Shown piece by piece: positions 1 to 4,957 of a stretch of 11,487 nt of DNA. The stretch's first letter is position 1, and every line of letters starts with the position of its first letter. Under the pieces are notes generated by a model. The model ran no database searches and was not told the DNA's origin. It was given only the letters and a program-made list of their open reading frames with translations. Source of the DNA: Desulfotignum sp. (GTDB lineage Bacteria > Desulfobacterota > Desulfobacteria > Desulfobacterales > Desulfobacteraceae); NCBI GenBank assembly GCA_011390695.1, contig JAABRW010000314.1:1-11487 (forward strand), read 5' to 3'. The position numbers and the translations under genes were made by a program.

Positions 1-99
1 CACTGTTGCCGTATCAAGGATCTCCTGGATGGTTTCAATGATGTCCTGTTCATCATCCACTGCCAGTATGTGTTTGTCTTCAAGAAAGGATTTGGTCAT
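1..99 (-). CDS. Response regulator, N-terminal fragment (cut by window edge)
   Basis: Thirty-three codons read leftward from an ATG at 99-97 to the window edge. The peptide contains the first beta strand of a receiver domain followed by the acidic pair (ILAVDDEQD, Asp15 and Asp16) that holds Mg2+ near the phosphoacceptor; a helix-like stretch (IIETIQEIL) follows. The phosphorylated Asp, the switch Thr/Ser and any output domain lie outside the window. An AAGGAG ribosome site sits just upstream of the ATG on the minus strand, which fixes the start. The 5' side faces a long non-coding region, so the promoter is probably between this gene and vapBC. Which kinase drives it cannot be told from here. 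The only kinase in the window is nearly 6 kb away on the other strand. Confidence 0.8.
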   Translation of the reverse strand, partial: MTKSFLEDKHILAVDDEQDIIETIQEILDTATV

Positions 100-129
100 G
101 GTGATTTCTCCTTGTCCGATATTTTATGT

Positions 130-148
130 GTAAGTTGTAAGTTGTAAG
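130..148. repeat. Heptamer tandem array GTAAGTT (2 units plus 5 bases)
   Basis: GTAAGTT occurs twice in tandem from 130 to 143, followed by GTAAG. The array lies about 30 bp upstream of the response-regulator start, probably in its 5' untranslated region. A related heptamer array, in inverted orientation, lies at 1358-1392. The function is unknown. Confidence 0.7.
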
Positions 149-345
149 CCAATATGGGGTGCTTATACTTTTATCATTTGTTGTGGTCTCTGAGGCTATG
201 ATGTTTTTTATATTAAAAGGTTTTGTCTGGTGTTAACTTGTTATTGTTTTGTGAAAAACCGAATTTTTTGGAAAAATATTAATAAGCATGGTTTTATTTC
301 CTAATTTTAATTAGTTACCGGAACCCGGTGAAAAAGTCAAGCAGG
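149..345. other. AT-rich non-coding stretch
   Basis: No credible coding region is seen on either strand. Bases 180-315 are markedly AT-rich compared with the rest of the window, which fits the promoter region of the leftward response-regulator gene. I found no near-consensus sigma-70 or sigma-54 promoter in that direction and no strong hairpin, only weak A/T-tract pairing around 265-290. Confidence 0.5.
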
Positions 346-627
346 AACTCTGTCTGGATATTTGCCATAGCACTGCACACGCTGTGTGGGAGCCCCTGGC
401 GGTGTCCTGTGAACGGACCGTCAGAGCCGGAGGGGCCGGCAGGCATGCTATGATGACAGAACCGGATACAGGTCATCAGTTCCTTAATTGAAAAAACTTA
501 CGGTATCTGGCCCCGCAGGATCTCGGGCCGGGCACAGGACACCGCCAGGGGCGGGGCAGGGTATGCGTGCTGCAAAGAACGGTCGAAAACCTGGAAGGCT
601 TATAGCAAATATCCAGAACTCTGTCTG
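346..627. repeat. 11-bp direct repeats at the ends of the inverted repeat
   Basis: AACTCTGTCTG occurs at 346-356 and again at 617-627, in the same orientation, at the outer edges of the long inverted repeat. The first copy runs 4 bp into the left terminal repeat and the second starts on the last base of the right one. ACTCTG directly abuts both ends of the element (347-352 and 618-623). This is what a target-site duplication would look like, although a short recombination repeat would look the same. Confidence 0.7.
353..617. repeat. Long imperfect inverted repeat, MITE-like
   Basis: The two ends are perfect inverted repeats of 13 bp: TCTGGATATTTGC at 353-365, with its reverse complement at 605-617. 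Further in, 393-411 (CCCCTGGCGGTGTCCTGTG) is the exact reverse complement of 533-551 over 19 bp. The match continues imperfectly inward to about 439 and 507, including GGGGCC at 432-437 against GGCCCC at 509-514. Between the two perfect blocks a short TGCA(G)CACGC match is kept, but the right arm carries about 26 extra bases. The apex holds a separate 7-bp stem (TGATGAC 451-457, GTCATCA 472-478). No transposase is encoded. The architecture resembles a non-autonomous miniature element or a large hairpin. That it moved is inference; the inverted symmetry is directly visible. Confidence 0.8.
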
Positions 628-632
628 CAGAG

Positions 633-661
633 TTGACAAAGTAAAAATGATGGCATATATT
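633..661 (+). promoter_or_regulatory. Sigma-70 type promoter of vapBC
   Basis: A perfect -35 box TTGACA (633-638) is followed after exactly 17 bp by TATATT (656-661), a 5 of 6 match to the -10 consensus. Transcription would begin near 668, about 40 bases before the vapB start. The -35 box begins 16 bp outside the right end of the long inverted repeat. The -10 box lies inside a palindrome, as expected for an autoregulated toxin-antitoxin promoter. Confidence 0.75.
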
Positions 662-675
662 GACATCAATATATG
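654..675. promoter_or_regulatory. Palindromic operator candidate 1 (vapBC)
   Basis: CATATATTGA at 654-663 and TCAATATATG at 666-675 are perfect 10-bp inverted arms around a CA spacer. The palindrome covers the -10 box and the predicted transcription start. Ribbon-helix-helix antitoxins typically bind such sites, so this is the likely site of VapB or VapBC autorepression. The binding itself is inferred. Confidence 0.65.
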
Positions 676-683
676 GGTGCATG

Positions 684-693
684 ATGATATCAT
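684..693. promoter_or_regulatory. Palindromic operator candidate 2 (vapBC)
   Basis: ATGATATCAT is a perfect 10-bp palindrome just upstream of the vapB ribosome site. It shares the TGA-N2-TCA core with the larger palindrome at 654-675, and the two centres are 24 bp apart. A second antitoxin site is a reasonable reading, but short palindromes also occur by chance. Confidence 0.45.
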
Positions 694-706
694 TCCTGGG
701 GGAATT

Positions 707-967
707 ATGAAGGCAGTCACCATCAGGGGCGTTGAGCCCGAGGTCGCTGAAAAATTAAAAATGGTTGCAAAAAAACAAGGCAAGAGTGTTAATCGTGTTA
801 TTCTTGAACTCATCAAAACAGGTCTTGGCGTTAAAAAGGAAAAGAAATTTTCACGCAAATATGATGACCTGGATGACCTGTTTGGTAGATGGGACGATGA
901 TGAGTTCAAAAAAATAAATGATGCAATAACCACCCAACGACAAATTGACCCGGAACTCTGGAAATGA
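707..967 (+). CDS. vapB: VapB/FitA-like ribbon-helix-helix antitoxin
   Basis: An 86-residue antitoxin that should neutralise the downstream PIN-domain RNase and repress their shared promoter. The N-terminus fits a ribbon-helix-helix fold: a short strand (AVTIRGV, residues 3-9), a helix (PEVAEKLKMVAKKQG) and a second helix (VNRVILELIKTGL). The C-terminal half is charged and rich in Asp, Lys and Arg (KKFSRKYDDLDDLF...), as expected for the tail that wraps around the toxin. I chose the ATG at 707 because a GGGGGA ribosome site lies at 698-703 and the protein then begins directly with the DNA-binding strand. The frame is open further upstream, but that part lies over the promoter and the inverted repeat. 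The stop overlaps the vapC start by 4 bp (ATGA, 964-967), which indicates translational coupling. Confidence 0.88.
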   Translation: MKAVTIRGVEPEVAEKLKMVAKKQGKSVNRVILELIKTGLGVKKEKKFSRKYDDLDDLFGRWDDDEFKKINDAITTQRQIDPELWK

Positions 968-1350
968 AAAAGGTATTGATCGACACCAATATTTATTCAT
1001 TAGCCATGAAAGGTGATGACAATGTTGTCGATACCTTGAAAAAAATAGATATGATCGGGTTTGCAGCCGTTAGTGTGGGGGAGCTTTATGCTGGTTTTAA
1101 AAGCAGCAGCCGGGAAACAACGAACAGGGAGGAACTCAATATTTTCCTGGATTCTCCAAGGGTCGTCGTCCACACCATTGATGTGGAGACTGCTGATTTT
1201 TATGCTTCAATACACAGCAATCTGAAAGTTGCGGGCACACCCATTCCCACAAACGATATATGGATTGCGGCAGTTGCTTTTCAACATGGGTACATAATGT
1301 TTACAAAAGACAGGCATTTCAACTTAATTCCCGGATTGACACAACTTTGA
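964..1350 (+). CDS. vapC: VapC-type PIN-domain toxin (endoribonuclease)
   Basis: A 128-residue PIN-domain protein, predicted to be a Mg2+-dependent RNase toxin held inactive by the antitoxin before it. The acidic active-site set is complete: Asp7 in LIDTNIYSLA, Glu40 in SVGELYAGF, Asp98 in PTNDIWIAA and Asp116 in FTKDRHF. The spacing is as usual for VapC, and the length is within the common 125-140 range, so the toxin appears intact. It starts inside the stop codon of vapB. PIN toxins in other genomes often cut tRNA or rRNA; the target here cannot be read from the sequence. Base composition of the pair is somewhat more AT-rich than the flanking housekeeping genes, which fits horizontal acquisition. 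No terminator is visible after it; a heptamer array follows. Confidence 0.9.
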   Translation: MKKVLIDTNIYSLAMKGDDNVVDTLKKIDMIGFAAVSVGELYAGFKSSSRETTNREELNIFLDSPRVVVHTIDVETADFYASIHSNLKVAGTPIPTNDIWIAAVAFQHGYIMFTKDRHFNLIPGLTQL

Positions 1351-1357
1351 GACTACC

Positions 1358-1392
1358 GGTTAACAGCTAAAAGCTAACAGCTAACAGCTAAC
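1358..1392. repeat. Heptamer tandem array AGCTAAC (GTTAGCT on minus strand)
   Basis: Three perfect AGCTAAC units (1372-1392) are preceded by one variant AGCTAAA (1365-1371) and a degenerate fifth unit GGTTAAC (1358-1364). The array lies between the vapC stop and the next start codon. Read on the minus strand the unit is GTTAGCT, which matches GTAAGTT of the array at 130-148 at five of seven positions. Confidence 0.8.
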
Positions 1393-1410
1393 CCCCCACA
1401 GGTATGGATA

Positions 1411-2241
1411 ATGATGGATTTCATTGAAAGCGCGGCCGTTTCTTCACAAACCGCACCCGGTAAAACAGGCATGGTTTTCCGCAGGTTCTCCCATTTATCC
1501 GGATGCCCGGACCTGGTCCATGCCGTGTTCGACCGCACAGGCGGGAAGAGCAGCCCGCCTTTCGACTCTTTGAATGTGGGGTTCAGTACGGGTGATGACC
1601 CGGGTGCTGTCATTGAAAACCGCAACCGGATTCTGTCTTCTCTTGGCCTGTCCCGGGCATTGTTTTTACAACAGGTGCATGGCAGCGACATCCTGGTGCT
1701 GCCCGCAGCAAAAGCAGATCCGCAATTGTTCTGGAAACCGGGCAAGCCTGCACCCAAAACCTGTATAACAGCCGACGGCGTGGTCACAGACCTGCCTGGC
1801 CTTGCCCTGGTCATCCAGGTGGCGGACTGCCAGGCAGTGCTCCTGGCCGATCCTTGTAAAAAGGTCATCGCCAATGTGCATTCCGGGTGGCGGGGCAGCC
1901 TGAAAAATATTATTGGAGAATGCGTGGATGTGATGACCGGCAGATTCGGATGCCGTCCCCAAGATATTCTGGCGGGAATATCTCCTTCCCTGGGTCCCTG
2001 CTGCGCTGAATTTAAACATTTTCGAAAAGAGATACCCCAGCATCTGTGGCAGTACAAACATCCGGACAAAGATTATTTTGATTTCTGGGCCCTGTCTGTT
2101 GATCAGCTGCAGGCAAAAGGCATAATCCCGGACCATATAGCCAATATGCACCAGTGCACCCGCTGCCGGACAGACCGTTTTTTTTCATACCGGAAAGCTG
2201 GAAAAACAGGCCGGTTTGCCTGCGCCATCGGTCTGTTGTGA
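1411..2241 (+). CDS. pgeF: PgeF/YfiH-family protein (peptidoglycan editing factor, LACC1-like)
   Basis: A 276-residue member of the YfiH/DUF152 family. The E. coli member removes wrongly incorporated L-Ser from a cell-wall precursor, and other members act on purine nucleosides, so the exact substrate here is uncertain. The metal and active-site signature is intact: His90 in QQVHGSDI, Cys140 in VADCQAVLLAD and His157 in NVHSGWRGS. The GISPSLGPCCAEF motif (189-201) and the C-terminal MHQCTRCRTDRFFSYR segment (246-261) are also typical. The protein is somewhat longer than the usual 240-260 residues because of an extended N-terminus and a loop at about 99-122. The start may be the ATG at 1411 or the one at 1414, since no strong ribosome site decides. 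It is probably monocistronic, with about 130 bp before the ATP synthase genes. Confidence 0.88.
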   Translation: MMDFIESAAVSSQTAPGKTGMVFRRFSHLSGCPDLVHAVFDRTGGKSSPPFDSLNVGFSTGDDPGAVIENRNRILSSLGLSRALFLQQVHGSDILVLPAAKADPQLFWKPGKPAPKTCITADGVVTDLPGLALVIQVADCQAVLLADPCKKVIANVHSGWRGSLKNIIGECVDVMTGRFGCRPQDILAGISPSLGPCCAEFKHFRKEIPQHLWQYKHPDKDYFDFWALSVDQLQAKGIIPDHIANMHQCTRCRTDRFFSYRKAGKTGRFACAIGLL

Positions 2242-2278
2242 GACAAAAAAAAGAATGGACCTGCAACGGTTTTTCACG

Positions 2279-2307
2279 TTGACTTCACCGGGAGCATATG
2301 GTATTTG
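2279..2307 (+). promoter_or_regulatory. Candidate promoter for the atp operon
   Basis: TTGACT (2279-2284, 5 of 6 to the -35 consensus) is followed after 17 bp by TATTTG (2302-2307), only a 3 of 6 match. It lies in the only gap wide enough to hold the operon's promoter, about 64 bp before the atpZ start. Downstream, AATTGC and GCAATT can pair around 2318-2347, so the leader may fold. This is a tentative call. Confidence 0.35.
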
Positions 2308-2370
2308 CACACAGATAAATTGCACGGTGAACTGCCGGAAGGCAATTACACATAAGGCGAATGATGATAA

Positions 2371-2592
2371 ATGATAAATAAGGAAACCGGTAAAAACATC
2401 CGGGAACTGGGATATTTTGCCAGTCTGGGAATTTCGGTTGCTTTGTCGATATTCATCGGCCTTGGGTTGGGTCTCTGGCTTGATAAAAAATTTGATACAA
2501 CACCGGTTCTGATGTTTGTGGGCCTGTTTTTCGGTATTGGGGCCGGATTCAGCAACATTGTCCGGGCCGGTAAAAAAGGGAAAAAGTTTTGA
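2371..2592 (+). CDS. atpZ: AtpZ/AtpI-family ATP synthase accessory protein
   Basis: A 73-residue membrane protein of the F0F1-ATPase gene 1 family (AtpZ). Such proteins are encoded at the head of many atp operons and are thought to help AtpI in c-ring assembly or ion supply. Two membrane helices are evident, at about residues 14-36 and 46-65. Between them is the family's GLWLDKKFDTTP loop (34-45). The C-terminus is short and basic (RAGKKGKKF). An AAGGCG ribosome site (2354-2359) stands about 11 bp before the chosen ATG. A seven-codon reading frame at 2361-2381 (two ATGs, ending TAA) overlaps the start in another frame and could modulate initiation, or be chance. The stop codon overlaps the next gene's start. 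Confidence 0.85.
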   Translation: MINKETGKNIRELGYFASLGISVALSIFIGLGLGLWLDKKFDTTPVLMFVGLFFGIGAGFSNIVRAGKKGKKF

Positions 2593-2993
2593 CGGTACAT
2601 GCAACCGAAGTGATTGATTTTGCAGTGAAATCCAACTGGTTTCTCCTCGTGACAGGGGGGATGGTGGCGGTGATGACCACGTCCATGCCCTTTTATCTGG
2701 GTGTGGTGGCCGGCGGATTGATCGTGGCGGTCAATTTCCATCTGTTGAAGCGGACCGTCACAAAAACCATCTGTGCTGCCGCGGTTTCCGAACAGGGAAG
2801 GTCCCTGCCGGGGCGGATTCTGGTCAAATATTTTATCCGTTTTGCCGTCAGCGGCATGATCATTTTCTGGCTGATATCAAATCATATAGTGCATCCGCTG
2901 GGGCTGCTGGCGGGGCTTTCATTGGTGGTGGCCAGCGTGTTTCTGGTGACATTGCTTGTGGTGACAAGATTAATTTTTAAGGAGGCGTTATAA
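2589..2993 (+). CDS. atpI: ATP synthase subunit I (AtpI)
   Basis: A 134-residue membrane protein that fits the ATP synthase I family, a chaperone-like factor for assembling the c ring. Four hydrophobic segments are visible, at about 15-33, 36-52, 83-98 and 103-127. The typical GGLIVAVNFHLLKRTV stretch (42-57) is in the second. The start is taken as TTG at 2589, giving a TTGA overlap with the atpZ stop. An AAAGGGA tract lies about 8-14 bp upstream. There is no in-frame ATG before residue 25, which is inside the first membrane segment; a GTG at residue 8 is the alternative. The weak start together with the overlap suggests that translation depends on atpZ. It is followed by AAGGAGG at 2979-2985, which serves atpB. 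Confidence 0.82.
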   Translation: MTVHATEVIDFAVKSNWFLLVTGGMVAVMTTSMPFYLGVVAGGLIVAVNFHLLKRTVTKTICAAAVSEQGRSLPGRILVKYFIRFAVSGMIIFWLISNHIVHPLGLLAGLSLVVASVFLVTLLVVTRLIFKEAL

Positions 2994-2994
2994 G

Positions 2995-3684
2995 GTGGAA
3001 CATCCATATTTTTTCATGACATCTGTGTTGGGACTGTTTGGTTTGGAAGAATGGGCGTATCATTATCCCCACGTAACATTTATGTGGTTCACCATGATTG
3101 TTCTGATATTTTTCGGGTGGCTGGCGGGTAAAAGCGTTTCTCTGGTGCCGGAAACCGCCCAGAATGTGTTTGAGGTGCTGATCTCCGGTCTGGAGGAGTT
3201 CGTGGTCAGCATCACCGGCGAGGAGGGCCGCAAATCCTATCCCCTGCTGATAACGCTGTTCCTTTTCATCCTGGTGGCCAATCTCATCGGGCTGTTTCCG
3301 GCCATGTACCCGCCCACCGCCAGTGTGAACACCACTTTGGCCCTGGCCCTCATTGCCGTGGGGTGGAGCCATGTGGTCGGCATTACGAATCACGGGTTCA
3401 AGTATGTCAAACATTTTCTGGGGCCGGTGCCCCTCTTGATTCCTTTGTTTCTGCCCATTGAGATCATTGCCCACACCGCCCGGGTACTGTCATTGACCTA
3501 TCGGCTGTTCGGCAATATCATGGGAAAGGAACTGGTGATCATCATTCTGCTCACGCTGGCCGGCGCGTTCTTTGCGCCCCTGCCGGTCATGGCGCTCGGG
3601 GTGTTTGTGAGCCTGGTTCAGGCCCTGGTATTCTTTCTTCTGGCCACCATGTATATTGCCGGGGCCATTGAAGAAGCACATTAA
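2995..3684 (+). CDS. atpB: ATP synthase Fo subunit a
   Basis: The 229-residue channel subunit of Fo, which carries ions to and from the c ring in the inner membrane. The essential arginine is Arg170 in SLTYRLFGNIMG, equivalent to E. coli Arg210. Asn174 and Gln209 (VQALVFFLLATMYI) match the other conserved polar residues of the last two helices. Five to six membrane segments can be traced, at about 28-45, 84-104, 113-131, 145-168, 178-193 and 197-223. The start is GTG at 2995, 9 bp after a strong AAGGAGG and immediately after the atpI stop. Length is in the normal range of 220-270 residues for bacterial a subunits. An 81-bp gap separates it from atpE. Confidence 0.95.
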   Translation: MEHPYFFMTSVLGLFGLEEWAYHYPHVTFMWFTMIVLIFFGWLAGKSVSLVPETAQNVFEVLISGLEEFVVSITGEEGRKSYPLLITLFLFILVANLIGLFPAMYPPTASVNTTLALALIAVGWSHVVGITNHGFKYVKHFLGPVPLLIPLFLPIEIIAHTARVLSLTYRLFGNIMGKELVIIILLTLAGAFFAPLPVMALGVFVSLVQALVFFLLATMYIAGAIEEAH

Positions 3685-3696
3685 TACGGTTTTTTT

Positions 3697-3718
3697 ACGG
3701 GAAATGGAAGAAGCCCGT
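3697..3718 (+). other. Weak hairpin between atpB and atpE
   Basis: ACGGG (3697-3701) can pair with CCCGT (3714-3718) across a 12-base loop in the 81-bp atpB-atpE gap. It is short and lacks a T-tract at the right place, so it is not a terminator. It could be an mRNA processing or stability site that helps make extra c subunit, but chance is equally possible. Confidence 0.25.
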
Positions 3719-3765
3719 TTGGTTGTATCATAATTATTTACTTTAAATGTTGGAAGGAGTAAAAA

Positions 3766-4029
3766 ATGGAATTTCTTGTAGGCAGTGTCTGGGCAGCAGG
3801 TCTGGCCATCGGTATTGCAGCGTTCGGCTGCGGCATTGGTATGGGTTTCAGTATCAACGGCGCCATGAACGGCATTTCCAGAAATCCGGAAGCATCCGGT
3901 AAGATTCAGGTGAACATGCTCATCGGTCTGGCACTCATCGAATCACTGGCTATTTATGCGCTGGTTATCGCCTTGATCCTTATCTATGCACATCCTGTAC
4001 TGGAGACCGTTACCAATCTCCTCGGATGA
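3766..4029 (+). CDS. atpE: ATP synthase Fo subunit c
   Basis: The 87-residue c subunit, a two-helix hairpin that forms the rotating ring. Helix 1 (about 9-32) contains the Gly-rich packing motif GCGIGMG (21-27). The polar loop [10 protein letters not shown] (38-47) contacts F1. Helix 2 carries the ion-binding carboxylate Glu59 in [14 protein letters not shown]. Compared with the known sodium-type c subunit of Ilyobacter, the helix-1 Gln is Met26 here and the Thr two residues after the Glu is Leu61. This points to proton coupling, although Ser60 is kept. A near-ideal GGAAGGAG site (3752-3759) lies 6 bp before the ATG, fitting the need for many copies per enzyme. It is the last gene of the operon. 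No b, delta or F1 subunit gene follows. Confidence 0.95.
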   Translation: MEFLVGSVWAAGLAIGIAAFGCGIGMGFSINGAMNGISRNPEASGKIQVNMLIGLALIESLAIYALVIALILIYAHPVLETVTNLLG

Positions 4030-4070
4030 TACTGAACCCTACATAGTAGCGCGTTCAACATGAGACAGTC

Positions 4071-4107
4071 AAAAAGGTGCAGGGCAAAAAAAGCCCTGCA
4101 CCTTTTT
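4071..4107 (+). terminator. Intrinsic terminator of the atp operon
   Basis: A perfect 15-bp stem (4071-4085 with 4093-4107) surrounds a seven-A loop. The core AGGTGCAGGGC is GC-rich and the 3' arm ends in five T residues followed by GTTATATTTG. The stem begins 42 bp after the atpE stop. Because the left arm starts with five A residues, it could also act on the opposite strand, but no minus-strand gene is nearby. Confidence 0.92.
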
Positions 4108-4154
4108 GTTATATTTGTGTAACCACAACTTTGATTTTTTTTTATAAAATATTG

Positions 4155-4163
4155 TGTCATAAT
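4155..4163 (+). promoter_or_regulatory. Candidate extended -10 promoter of the pilZ-parA-kinase operon
   Basis: TGTCATAAT (4155-4163) fits an extended -10 element (TGn followed by a 5 of 6 hexamer) in a very AT-rich stretch right after the atp terminator. A recognisable -35 box at 17 bp is lacking; only a T-run is there. Initiation would fall about 45 bases before the PilZ-gene start. Tentative. Confidence 0.35.
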
Positions 4164-4215
4164 GTTGTACAATTTTGACCTGTATGCATGATCCATTCAA
4201 CGGAAGGAGGATGTC

Positions 4216-4650
4216 ATGAACCATTCATCCATTGAGTTTGTGCCCATGCCTGAAGATACCGGACAGCAGGAGCGGCGTTTTTTTCGCGTACCGCTGGATA
4301 CAGACGAATCCATCAGCGTACACATTGCATCGGTCTCCTATCCTGTTTCAGACATAAGCATTGGCGGTATAAGCATTATTCTCGAAGACAATCAGGCGTT
4401 TCAGATCGGCGCAGATCTGCCCTGCTGCAGGCTGGATTTCAAAGATACTGAGCTGTCTGATTTGACCGGACAGATCAGGCATTGTTCTCCTTGTGACCTG
4501 GACAGCGGGCTGTGGCAGTTTGGTATCCAGTGGGTCCGTATGACAGATTCCCAGAAAAAAGCGCTGGAACAGATCCTGCTCCAGCTGAAAAAAAGAGCAC
4601 TGGCATTGTCAAAAAGATCTTTGCCGGAAGAAACAGATGAGGAAAAATGA
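4216..4650 (+). CDS. PilZ-domain protein (c-di-GMP receptor)
   Basis: A 144-residue soluble protein with a single PilZ domain, the beta-barrel fold that binds the second messenger c-di-GMP. Both ligand motifs are intact: RxxxR at Arg20-Arg24 (ERRFFR) and DxSxxG at Asp46-Gly51 (SDISIGG). Ligand binding is therefore likely, unlike in degenerate PilZ proteins. The barrel runs to about residue 108 (FGIQWVRM). After it comes a positively charged helix (QKKALEQILLQLKKRALALSKR, about 113-134) that could contact a partner. GGAAGGAGG at 4202-4210 lies 5 bp before the ATG, a very strong site. It is the first gene of a four-gene run, and its stop overlaps the next start by 4 bp. No catalytic domain is fused, so it should act by binding another protein, possibly one encoded next to it. 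Confidence 0.9.
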   Translation: MNHSSIEFVPMPEDTGQQERRFFRVPLDTDESISVHIASVSYPVSDISIGGISIILEDNQAFQIGADLPCCRLDFKDTELSDLTGQIRHCSPCDLDSGLWQFGIQWVRMTDSQKKALEQILLQLKKRALALSKRSLPEETDEEK

Positions 4651-4955
4651 ATCAGAAAAAAGATATCATGGGAAAAATTCTGGCTGGAAACGATGAAGGG
4701 CCTGAAGGCCGAACCCGTGAGCTGGACTGCCTGATATACCGCAGGGAACCAGGGGATCCTGAAGAGGTTCCGTTTTATGAACCCTCTGATGATTCCTGGA
4801 AGGTATCCAAAAATAACGTATCGGTGGAGGTGTGGGAAAGCAGGGCCAAGATACGGATGCGGGTCTCTCTGGATAAGAACCGGCAGGTTTCCATGAAGCG
4901 GATAGCCAGTATTGCTGTTGATGCCATTCTCAATGAATTGAAAAAGGAGGATTAG
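4647..4955 (+). CDS. Hypothetical protein, 102 residues, between PilZ and ParA genes
   Basis: I do not recognise a family. The protein is hydrophilic and soluble, with no signal peptide or membrane segment. Residues 1-50 are acidic and rich in Gly and Pro and probably flexible. Residues 51-79 look beta-rich (WKVSKNNVSVEVWE, KIRMRVSL). The end is a likely amphipathic helix (MKRIASIAVDAILNELKKED, 83-102). The gene is clearly real: it begins within the stop of the PilZ gene (ATGA, 4647-4650), ends 2 bp before the ParA-like gene, and its last codons contain that gene's AAAAAGGAGG ribosome site. Such tight packing suggests the product works with one or both neighbours, for example as an adaptor for the ATPase. 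That role is a guess from position only. Confidence 0.78.
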   Translation: MNQKKDIMGKILAGNDEGPEGRTRELDCLIYRREPGDPEEVPFYEPSDDSWKVSKNNVSVEVWESRAKIRMRVSLDKNRQVSMKRIASIAVDAILNELKKED

Positions 4956-4957
4956 GG

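Noticed and set aside
1..99. Pairing of the response regulator with the kinase at 5914-7944
   Set aside because: They are nearly 6 kb apart on opposite strands with unrelated operons between them; nothing in the sequence links them.
633..661. Promoter supplied by the inserted repeat element
   Set aside because: Both promoter boxes lie outside the right end of the inverted repeat, so the element does not itself provide the vapBC promoter.
488..706. Upstream extension of the vapB reading frame (73 extra residues)
   Set aside because: It runs through the right arm of the inverted repeat and through the promoter and operator, its composition is unlike an antitoxin, and the ATG at 707 has a ribosome site and gives the standard antitoxin N-terminus.
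1358..1392. CRISPR-like repeats
   Set aside because: The units are 7 bp in direct tandem without spacers, so this is a short tandem array and not a CRISPR.
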